Assembly: GCA_030150585.1 (NCBI GenBank)
Contig: JASLFM010000451.1
Coordinates: 1 to 5,461 of the forward strand
Length of the DNA: 5,461 nucleotides
Direction: 5' to 3'
DNA from: Acidovorax sp.
Lineage (GTDB): Bacteria; Pseudomonadota; Gammaproteobacteria; Burkholderiales; Burkholderiaceae_C
Part shown: piece by piece, positions 1 to 5,461 of the stretch
How the letters are laid out: every line of letters starts with the position of its first letter
How positions within the stretch are numbered: position 1 is the stretch's first letter
The notes under the pieces: generated by a model
Seen by the model: the letters and a program-made list of their open reading frames with translations, nothing else
Databases searched by the model: none
Told to the model about the DNA's origin: nothing
Program-made: the position numbers and the translations under genes

Positions 1-1062
1 CTGTTCGGCGGCGCGGGCTCGATGTACGGCCCGCTGGTGGGCGCGGTGCTGCTCACGCTGACCGACGCGCTGCTGGCGCGCTGGCCCTCGGCGCAGCACT
101 TCCTGTACGGCTTCCTGCTGCTGTTCGCGCTGTACGTGATGCCCGGCGGCGTGGTGGGCCTGTTCAACAAGTGGTTCATGAAGTCGCGCCATCGCGGCGA
201 AGGCCCGGGCGGCAGCGGCGTGCCGGGCCAGATCGGTCCCGGCGGCGAAGGCGAGCTGCTGGTGGTGCAGGGCGTGACCAAGTCGTACGGCGGCGTGAAG
301 CCCGCGCAGGACGTGTCGTTCCGCCTGCAGCGCGGCCACATCCATGCGCTCATCGGCCCTAACGGCGCGGGCAAGAGCACCATGATCAACATGCTCACCG
401 GCGTGATCGAACCCGACGCGGGCGTGATCCGCTTCCTGGGCCGCAACATCGTGGGCCAGCCGGCGCACACCATCTGCTGCCTGGGCATGGGTCGCACCTT
501 CCAGAACCTGCGCCTGTTCGCCGATCTCTCGGTGCTCGACAACGTGATGCTCGGACGGCACAGCCGCATGAGCAACGGCTTCCTGTCCTCGCTCGTGGCC
601 TGGCCCACGGCCGGCAAGCAGGAGCGCGAGACGCGCGAGCGCGCGCTGCAGCTGCTCGACCTGGTCGGCCTCGGCCACCTCGCGCACTGGCCCGCGGGCA
701 GCCTGCCCTACGGCCTGCAGCGGCGCGTGGAGCTGGCGCGCGCGCTGGCCACCGAGCCCGAGTTGCTGCTGCTCGACGAACCCGCCGCCGGCCTGAACCC
801 GCAGGAGACCGCCGAGCTGGGCGAACTGCTGCTGCGCATCGGCCGCTGCGGCGTGACCATCCTCATGGTGGAGCACCACATGGACCTCGTGATGTCGGTC
901 TCGGACCACGTGATCGTGCTCGACTACGGCGTAAAGATCGCCGAAGGCCGCCCCGCCGAGGTGCAGTCCGACCCGCGCGTGATCGCCGCTTACCTGGGCG
1001 TGGACGACGACGAGGCGCCTGCCGCCGACGCGCCCCCCCTCGCGCCCGCCTGCGCCGCCTGA
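1..1062 (+). CDS. Branched-chain amino acid-type ABC transporter, fused permease (LivM C-terminus) and ATPase (LivG), 5' partial
   Basis: The reading frame is open from base 1, so the gene starts upstream; the ATG at 22 lies inside the permease part and is not a credible start. The first 50 or so codons are the end of a LivM-type inner-membrane permease: a glycine-rich GGAGSMYGPLVGA motif, then two hydrophobic segments (about bases 43-87 and 100-165). A Gly/Pro-rich linker (about 178-255) joins it to a complete LivG-type ATPase. Walker A, GPNGAGKST, is at 355-381; the Q-loop Gln at 502; the signature LPYGLQRR at 703-726; Walker B, LLLLDEP, at 763-783; and the H-loop His at 874. The domain ends with the usual AYLGV, followed by an acidic, Ala/Pro-rich tail of about 20 residues. 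With LivF, the LivH permease and a periplasmic binding protein (the last two not in this window) it would import amino acids or related small carboxylates. The substrate cannot be assigned. LivM-LivG fusions are, to my knowledge, known in Burkholderiales. Confidence 0.93.
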   Translation: MFGGAGSMYGPLVGAVLLTLTDALLARWPSAQHFLYGFLLLFALYVMPGGVVGLFNKWFMKSRHRGEGPGGSGVPGQIGPGGEGELLVVQGVTKSYGGVKPAQDVSFRLQRGHIHALIGPNGAGKSTMINMLTGVIEPDAGVIRFLGRNIVGQPAHTICCLGMGRTFQNLRLFADLSVLDNVMLGRHSRMSNGFLSSLVAWPTAGKQERETRERALQLLDLVGLGHLAHWPAGSLPYGLQRRVELARALATEPELLLLDEPAAGLNPQETAELGELLLRIGRCGVTILMVEHHMDLVMSVSDHVIVLDYGVKIAEGRPAEVQSDPRVIAAYLGVDDDEAPAADAPPLAPACAA

Positions 1063-1077
1063 ACCGGAGAACACTGC

Positions 1078-1788
1078 ATGCTCAAACTCGAATCGGTACG
1101 GGTGTCCTACGGCGCCATCGAAGCCGTCAAGGGCGTGGACCTCGAAGTCCGCCAGGGCGAGGTCGTGACCATCATCGGAGCCAACGGCGCCGGCAAGAGC
1201 ACGCTGCTCAAGGCGATCTGCGGCCTGGAGCCGCTCGCGGGCGGCCGCATCGCTGTAGGCGGCCAGGACTGCGCCAGCGTGCCCGCGCACAAGCGCGTGG
1301 GCCTGGGCGTGGCCATGTCGCCCGAGGGGCGCGGCGTGTTCGCCGACCAGACGGTGCTGGAGAACCTCCTGCTCGGCGCCTACGCGCGCCGCAGCGAGAC
1401 CGCAGAGATCGCGGCCGCCGTGGAGCGCGAGTTCACGCGCTTTCCACGCCTGCGCGAACGGCGCAGCCAGCTCGCGGGCACGCTCTCGGGGGGCGAACAG
1501 CAGATGCTCGCGATCTCGCGCGCCCTCATGAGCGAGCCGCGCCTGCTGCTGCTCGACGAGCCCTCGCTGGGCCTCGCGCCGCTCATCATCAAGGACATCT
1601 TCGCGGCCATCCGCGAGCTCCGCCAAAGCGGCCTGACCATCCTGCTCGTGGAGCAGATGGCCAAGCAGGCCCTGGGCGTGGCCGACCGCGCCTACGTGCT
1701 CGAAACGGGCCGCATCACGCTCGATGGCTCGGGCCGCGAGCTGCTCGACAACCCCAAGGTCAAGGCCGCCTACCTCGGCGCGCACTGA
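1078..1788 (+). CDS. livF: Branched-chain amino acid-type ABC transporter, ATP-binding protein LivF
   Basis: This 236-residue protein is the usual length for LivF, the second cytoplasmic ATPase of a Liv-type importer. Walker A is GANGAGKST (residues 34-42), the signature is a canonical LSGGEQQ (136-142), and Walker B is LLLLDEP (156-162). The switch position reads VEQ (191-193), with Gln in place of the usual His; this is normal for LivF and separates it from LivG. The loop SPEGRGVF (81-88) has Gly where most LivF proteins have a second Arg. The C-terminus, NPKVKAAYLG, is typical. The ATG at 1078 is supported by a GGAGA Shine-Dalgarno at 1066-1070, and the gene begins only 15 bases after the LivM-LivG stop, so the two are surely co-transcribed. 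It would pair with the fused LivG domain to form the ATPase dimer. The substrate is unknown: Liv-type systems in this group also take up aromatic acids, amides and urea. Confidence 0.95.
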   Translation: MLKLESVRVSYGAIEAVKGVDLEVRQGEVVTIIGANGAGKSTLLKAICGLEPLAGGRIAVGGQDCASVPAHKRVGLGVAMSPEGRGVFADQTVLENLLLGAYARRSETAEIAAAVEREFTRFPRLRERRSQLAGTLSGGEQQMLAISRALMSEPRLLLLDEPSLGLAPLIIKDIFAAIRELRQSGLTILLVEQMAKQALGVADRAYVLETGRITLDGSGRELLDNPKVKAAYLGAH

Positions 1789-1815
1789 CCTCCCTCTCTT
1801 TGCCAAAGGACTGAC

Positions 1816-2784
1816 ATGAGCCAACCCAAGACATTCGCCAGCCACGCCGACCTCGAAGACAAGAAGGTCAGCTTCACCCAGCTATCGGCCAACGCGTGGG
1901 CCTACACCGCCGAAGGCGACCCGAACACCGGCGTGGTCATCGGCGACGACGCCGTGATGGTCATCGATACCCAGGCAACGCCCGCCATGGCGCAGGACGT
2001 GATCCGCCGCATCCGCGAGGTGACCGACAAGCCCATCAAGTACGTGGTGCTCTCGCACTACCACGCGGTGCGCGTGCTGGGCGCCTCGGCCTACTTCCAG
2101 GAAGGCGCCGAGCAGATCATCGCCAGCCGCGATACCTACGACCTCATCGTCGAGCGCGGCGAGCAGGACAAGGCCAGCGAGATCGGCCGCTTCCCGCGCC
2201 TGTTCCGCAACGTCGAGACCGTGCCGGCCGGCCTGACCTGGCCCACCATGACCTTCGAGGGCGAGATGAGCATCTGGCTCGGCAAGGTGGAGGTGAAGCT
2301 GCGCCAGATCGGGCGCGGCCACACCAAGGGCGACACCATCGCCCTGCTGGAAGACCAGAAGGTCTGCTTCGCGGGCGATCTGGTCGAGTACCACAGCGCT
2401 GCCTATTCGGGCGACGCCTACTTCCGCGACTGGCCCGCCACGCTGGACCGCCTGGCCGAGCTCAATGCCGAGGCCCTGGTGCCCGGGCGTGGCGCGGCGC
2501 TGCAGGGCGCGGCGCAAGTGCGCCAGGGCATCGCCTCCACGCGCGCTTTCGTGAGCGATGTGTATACCTGCGTGCTCAGCGGCGTGGCCGACGGCAAGGC
2601 ACTGAACGCGATCTACCGCGAAACCGTGGACAAGCTGCGCCCCGTGTACGGCCACTGGTTCATCTTCGACCACTGCATGCCATTCAACGTGAGCCGAGCC
2701 TACGACGAGGCCTCGGGCATCGCGCACCCGCGCATCTGGACCGCCGAACGCGACATCGAGATGTGGAAGTCGCTCGAGGGCTGA
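1816..2784 (+). CDS. MBL-fold metallo-hydrolase-like protein with altered second zinc site
   Basis: This 322-residue protein has a metallo-beta-lactamase fold: a beta-rich start with GVVIGDDAVMVIDT (39-52), the metal loop LSHYHAVRVLGA (79-90), GHTKGDT (168-174), FAGDLVEYH (185-193) and VPGRGAA (222-228). Compared with the family pattern HxHxDH ... H ... D ... GHG, the first-site histidines are kept (H81, H83, H169) and so is the bridging Asp (D188). The second-site Asp-His of HxHxDH is replaced by V85-R86, and the His of the GHG motif by R225. It may therefore bind one metal or use a different chemistry. A C-terminal extension of about 90 residues includes WFIFDHCMPF (281-290) and may help form the active site. 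No signal peptide or membrane segment is visible, so it is probably cytoplasmic. The ATG follows AAGGA (1806-1810), and the gene lies 27 bases after livF, suggesting a link to the imported compound. The substrate is not known; the fold is certain, the activity is not. Confidence 0.88.
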   Translation: MSQPKTFASHADLEDKKVSFTQLSANAWAYTAEGDPNTGVVIGDDAVMVIDTQATPAMAQDVIRRIREVTDKPIKYVVLSHYHAVRVLGASAYFQEGAEQIIASRDTYDLIVERGEQDKASEIGRFPRLFRNVETVPAGLTWPTMTFEGEMSIWLGKVEVKLRQIGRGHTKGDTIALLEDQKVCFAGDLVEYHSAAYSGDAYFRDWPATLDRLAELNAEALVPGRGAALQGAAQVRQGIASTRAFVSDVYTCVLSGVADGKALNAIYRETVDKLRPVYGHWFIFDHCMPFNVSRAYDEASGIAHPRIWTAERDIEMWKSLEG

Positions 2785-2821
2785 GCCCCGCCGACTCCAC
2801 CGCACCCCACACGCGCGCACC

Positions 2822-3733
2822 GTGAACGCCGCACGCCCCGCCTGCCCCCCTCCGCTCTCCGGCGTACAGGCCGGGCTGCTCGCCGCCATGGCGGTCTGGG
2901 GCCTCAACGTGAGCGCGGTCAAGGCGCTGACGCAGTACTTCGCACCCATGCCGCTGGCCTCGGTGCGCATGGTCACGGCCTGCGCGGTGCTCACGGCGAT
3001 CCTGCTGTGGCGCCGCTGCCGACTGCCGCCGCTGGACCGGCGCCAGCGCCTGGGCCTGCTGGTCTGCGCGGTCCTCATGGTCTACGCCAACCAGATCCTG
3101 TTCGCCGAGGGGCTGCAGCGCTCCACCGCCACCAACGGCGCGATGATCATGGCGCTAAGCCCGCTGGTGTCGGCCCTGCTGGCGGCGATGGCCTTCCGCG
3201 AGCGGCTCACGCCGCAGCGCATCGCGGGCATGGCAATCGGCTTCGGCGGCGTGGCGGCCGTGGTACTGAGCCACCCGGGCGCGCGGCTGTCCACGGCCGG
3301 GCTGGGCGACCTGCTGCTCGTGGCCGGCGTGGTGAGCTTCGCGGCCGGCGGCGTCGTGGTGCAGCGGCTCGCTCGCCACATCAACCCGCTGCCCGTGAGT
3401 TGGGCCATCTACATGGCGGGCACGCTGCTGCTGGTGCTGCACACGCTGTGGGCCGATGCGCCCGGCGCCGCACCGCGCCAGCCCGTGGGCGCCTGGGCCT
3501 GGGCGCTGGTGCTGTTCTCGGGCGTGTTCGCCACCGCCGTGTGCAACCTCGTGTGGAACGGCGCCATTGCGCGCATCGGCGTGGCGCGCACGGCCGTCTT
3601 TCTCTATTGGGTGCCGGTGTTCGGCGTGCTGTTCGCGGCGCTGCTGCTGGGCGAAACGCTCACGCCCTGGCATGCGGTGGGCTTCGCCGCCGTGATGGGC
3701 GGCACCTGGCTGGGCACGCGGCGCCCGGCCTGA
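2822..3733 (+). CDS. EamA/DMT-family transporter (RhaT/YdcZ-like), ten transmembrane helices
   Basis: This 303-residue inner-membrane protein has the size and two-repeat structure of the drug/metabolite transporter (EamA) family. Ten hydrophobic segments can be placed at roughly 16-38, 42-63, 76-96, 101-124, 131-150, 161-180, 191-211, 225-246, 253-275 and 281-299. Each half ends with the family pattern of a helix, a short charged loop and a last helix: AFRERLTPQRIAG (124-136) and LGETLTPWHAVG (276-287). ANQILFAEGLQRSTATNGAMI is typical of the first EamA domain. Members usually export amino acids, metabolites or drugs; the substrate here cannot be told. I chose the GTG at 2822 because the next in-frame ATG (2888, residue 23) would cut through the first helix. 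No Shine-Dalgarno is visible before the GTG, so translation may depend on coupling to the gene ending 37 bases upstream, or the true start may differ slightly. Confidence 0.92.
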   Translation: MNAARPACPPPLSGVQAGLLAAMAVWGLNVSAVKALTQYFAPMPLASVRMVTACAVLTAILLWRRCRLPPLDRRQRLGLLVCAVLMVYANQILFAEGLQRSTATNGAMIMALSPLVSALLAAMAFRERLTPQRIAGMAIGFGGVAAVVLSHPGARLSTAGLGDLLLVAGVVSFAAGGVVVQRLARHINPLPVSWAIYMAGTLLLVLHTLWADAPGAAPRQPVGAWAWALVLFSGVFATAVCNLVWNGAIARIGVARTAVFLYWVPVFGVLFAALLLGETLTPWHAVGFAAVMGGTWLGTRRPA

Positions 3734-3756
3734 TCCTTCCTTCCTGCATCGTTGCC

Positions 3757-4923
3757 ATGACATCCACCCCCATCCCCGCCCTGTTCCAGCCGCTGCGCCT
3801 GCGGGGCCTGGAGCTGCCCAACCGCATCGTCATCTCGCCCATGTGCCAGCACGCCGCGCAGGGTGGCCACGCCACGCCCTGGCACCTCGTGCACCTGGGC
3901 AAGTTCGCGCTGGGCGGCGCAGGGCTGGTCCTCACCGAGAGCACGGCCGTGGACCCGCGCGGCCGCATCGGCAGCGCCGACCTGGGCCTGTGGAGCGACG
4001 AGCACGTCGCCACGCTGCGGCCCGTGGTGGACTTCGTGCACCAGCAAGGCAGCGCGTTCGGCGTGCAGCTCGCGCACGCGGGCCGCAAGGCCGGCAGCGA
4101 GCCACTGTGGGAAGGCGGCGCGGCCATCGCGCCGCAGGACATGGCCCGCGACGCGCATCCCTGGCAACGGCTGGGGCCCAGCCCCCTGCCCGCCGGGCCG
4201 GGCTGGTCCGTGCCCGAGGCACTGGACGAGGCCGGCATCGCGAGCGTGGTGCGGAGCTTCACCGAGGCGGCCCGGCGCGCCGACCGCGCGGGCGTGGACG
4301 TGGTGGAGCTGCACTTCGGCCACGGCTACCTCGTGGCGAGCTTTCTCTCGCCCCATGCCAACCAACGCGCCGACCGCTGGGGCGGCGACATCGACGGCCG
4401 CATGCGGCTCGCGCTCGTCATCGCCGAGCAGGTGCGTGGGGTGTGGCCCGCGCACAAGCCGCTGTTCGCGCGGCTGTCCGCCGTGGACGGCAGCGTGGGC
4501 GGCTGGGGCCTGGTGGATTCGGTGGTGCTGGCCCGCGCGCTCGGCGCGCTGGGAGTGGACGTGATCGACTGTTCCTCGGGCGGCCTGACCGAAGAGACCC
4601 GCGCCCTGCCCGTGCCGCGCGGCCTGGGCTTTCAGGTGCCGTTCTCGGAGCGCATCCGCCGCGAGGCCGGCGTGCGCACCCAGGCCGTGGGCATGATCGT
4701 CGACGCCGCGCAGGCCGAGGCTATCGTCGCTGCGGGTCAGGCCGACCTCGTCGCGATCGGCCGCGAAGCGCTGTTCGACCCGTACTGGCCGCACCACGCC
4801 GCGCAGGCGCTGGGCGCCGACCCCGGCTTCGCCCGCTGGCCCGAGCGCCATGGCATCTGGCTGCGCAAGCGCGCGCCGGGACTGGCCCAGGCCCGCGCGC
4901 AAGTCTCCAAGACCACGCAGTAG
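3757..4923 (+). CDS. NADH:flavin oxidoreductase, Old Yellow Enzyme family, YqjM-like (class III)
   Basis: This 388-residue FMN-dependent ene-reductase is a single TIM barrel of normal length. It would use NAD(P)H to reduce C=C bonds activated by a carbonyl or nitro group; the physiological substrate is unknown. Visible motifs are NRIVISPMCQH (22-32) with the Cys (C30) that contacts FMN N5 in YqjM-type enzymes; WHLVHLG (42-48); QLAHAGRKA (104-112); the substrate-binding pair H185/H188 in ELHFGHGYL with the proton-donor Tyr Y191; RLSAVDG (239-245); DCSSGGL (271-277); and the phosphate-binding end VGMI (311-314) and GREALFDPYW (335-344). Oddities: the position of YqjM Tyr28 is His (H32), and the usual YGGSxENR reads WGGDIDGR (208-215). 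The frame stays open upstream to about 3007 across the transporter gene, but the homology begins at the ATG at 3757, which is taken as the start. No clear Shine-Dalgarno precedes it. It starts 23 bases after the EamA gene stop. Confidence 0.93.
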   Translation: MTSTPIPALFQPLRLRGLELPNRIVISPMCQHAAQGGHATPWHLVHLGKFALGGAGLVLTESTAVDPRGRIGSADLGLWSDEHVATLRPVVDFVHQQGSAFGVQLAHAGRKAGSEPLWEGGAAIAPQDMARDAHPWQRLGPSPLPAGPGWSVPEALDEAGIASVVRSFTEAARRADRAGVDVVELHFGHGYLVASFLSPHANQRADRWGGDIDGRMRLALVIAEQVRGVWPAHKPLFARLSAVDGSVGGWGLVDSVVLARALGALGVDVIDCSSGGLTEETRALPVPRGLGFQVPFSERIRREAGVRTQAVGMIVDAAQAEAIVAAGQADLVAIGREALFDPYWPHHAAQALGADPGFARWPERHGIWLRKRAPGLAQARAQVSKTTQ

Positions 4924-4938
4924 AGACGCTGACCTTCC

Positions 4939-4971
4939 GCTGGGGGCTGGTCCGCAGCAAGCCCGGCCAGC
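4939..4971. terminator. Weak imperfect hairpin between convergent genes (possible terminator)
   Basis: In the 112-base gap between the two convergent stop codons, GCTGG (4939-4943) plus GGGC (4944-4947) can pair with GCCC (4961-4964) plus CCAGC (4967-4971), leaving a two-base bulge and a 13-base loop. No run of T follows on either strand, so it does not match a classical intrinsic terminator. Its position is right for ending one or both transcripts, but a stem like this can arise by chance in such GC-rich DNA. Confidence 0.2.
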
Positions 4972-5035
4972 AAGGCAAAGACTCACGCCGCCACTGGCTC
5001 GATCACCACGACCCGCTGGCCGTGCACGCCGGCAT

Positions 5036-5461
5036 TCACGAACGCGCTGGCACGCGCATCGCCAGGGGATAGCGCCACGGCGCGAACTGCGCCACGGCCA
5101 GCGCCACGAAAGCCACACAGGCCAGGTGCGCCCACCAGCCCGCCGCGAAGCCGCCCGTCAGGCCATGCAGCTGCGCCACCCCCCACGGCGCGAGCCCCGC
5201 GAGTACGAAGCCCCCGCCCTGCATGAGCGCGCTGAGCGCCCCAGCCTGCCCAGGGTCGGGCAGATGGTCGAGCGCGAGCACCAGGGTCAGCGCAAAGCAG
5301 CCGCCCAGGCCTGCTCCCAACAGCACGGCCCAGGCCGTGGGCGCGGCGCCCGGCGCCACGGCCAGCCCGGCAAAGCCCGCTGCCTGCGCCGCCAGCGTGA
5401 GCCAGATCCAGGGCCGGCGGTCCGTGCCCCGCGCCGCGAGCCACGGCAGCAGCAAGGCCGC
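5036..5461 (-). CDS. MFS transporter, CynX/NimT-like, C-terminal part (gene runs off the window)
   Basis: On the - strand the frame is open from the last base of the window down to a TGA at 5036-5038, giving the last 141 residues of a membrane protein. It begins near the end of a helix, followed by the short charged loop AARGTDRR that fits the motif-A repeat between helices 8 and 9 of major facilitator proteins. Four hydrophobic segments follow, consistent with helices 9 to 12. GAGLGGCFALTLVLALDHLPD and the next segment, ALSALMQGGGFVLAGLAP, resemble the end of CynX/NimT-type (cyanate or 2-nitroimidazole) transporters, where a similar ALSxMxQ stretch follows the LALD helix. The subfamily call is from memory and is tentative; the MFS call is firmer. 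The TTG at 5453-5455 is internal, not the start. The gene converges on the flavin oxidoreductase and so belongs to a different transcription unit. Confidence 0.82.
   Translation of the reverse strand, partial: AALLLPWLAARGTDRRPWIWLTLAAQAAGFAGLAVAPGAAPTAWAVLLGAGLGGCFALTLVLALDHLPDPGQAGALSALMQGGGFVLAGLAPWGVAQLHGLTGGFAAGWWAHLACVAFVALAVAQFAPWRYPLAMRVPARS

Noticed and set aside
1789..1800. A pyrimidine-rich run just after livF that could suggest a terminator
   Set aside because: No stable hairpin precedes it, and the next gene has a good ribosome-binding site 27 bases downstream of livF, which fits read-through in an operon.
1896..2825. A 309-residue + strand frame inside the MBL-fold gene
   Set aside because: It is very Arg/Gly-rich and has no domain; the overlapping frame has clear MBL motifs.
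1882..3078. A 398-residue open frame on the - strand opposite the MBL-fold gene
   Set aside because: It is the mirror of a well-supported gene, with low-complexity His/Ala/Arg-rich translation and no domain.
5018..5031. A short palindrome, CGTGCACG, near the MFS stop codon
   Set aside because: The symmetry stops after eight bases (5021-5028), leaving no real loop and no T-run, so it is not a convincing terminator or operator.
3843..5072. A 409-residue + strand frame overlapping the oxidoreductase and running past its stop
   Set aside because: The translation is Arg/Ala/Gly-rich and without motifs, while the overlapping frame is a clear Old Yellow Enzyme.
3604..5118. A 504-residue open frame on the - strand opposite the oxidoreductase and transporter genes
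   Set aside because: It is antisense to two well-supported genes, has an Arg/Ala/Gly/His-rich composition without recognisable domains, and is expected from codon bias in GC-rich DNA.
4983..5444. A 153-residue - strand frame overlapping the MFS transporter end
   Set aside because: It is Gly/Arg-rich and lacks membrane segments; the neighbouring frame gives four clean helices and MFS-like motifs.

Overview
The window is GC-rich, with compact, closely spaced genes and codons that mostly end in G or C. The protein families and their style (LivM-LivG fusion, LivF, EamA transporter, YqjM-like flavin oxidoreductase) suggest a betaproteobacterium of the order Burkholderiales, most likely Comamonadaceae. 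That placement is inferred from general resemblance, not from a search.

Layout: five genes run rightwards on the + strand from base 1 to 4923, with gaps of only 15 to 37 bases, so they could form one operon. They are (1) the 3' part of a fused branched-chain amino acid-type ABC transporter protein (end of the LivM permease plus a complete LivG ATPase); (2) the second ATPase, LivF; (3) a metallo-beta-lactamase-fold protein whose second zinc site looks dismantled; (4) a ten-helix EamA/DMT transporter; and (5) an Old Yellow Enzyme of the YqjM class. A sixth gene, the 3' end of an MFS transporter, lies on the - strand and converges on gene 5 across a 112-base gap.

How they may work together: the Liv-type importer brings in an amino acid, a small carboxylate or an aromatic acid. 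The hydrolase-fold protein and the flavin reductase could act on that compound or its derivatives, and the EamA protein could move a product or a related metabolite. This is inference from order and spacing only; no specific substrate can be read from the sequence. The EamA and oxidoreductase genes lack a clear Shine-Dalgarno sequence, so the last two genes may be a looser attachment to the liv-MBL group.

I see no RNA genes, mobile elements, CRISPR arrays or notable repeats, and no intergenic stretch longer than about 110 bases. Most of the window is ordinary metabolic and transport sequence. The most interesting item is the coordinated loss of zinc ligands in the MBL-fold protein.
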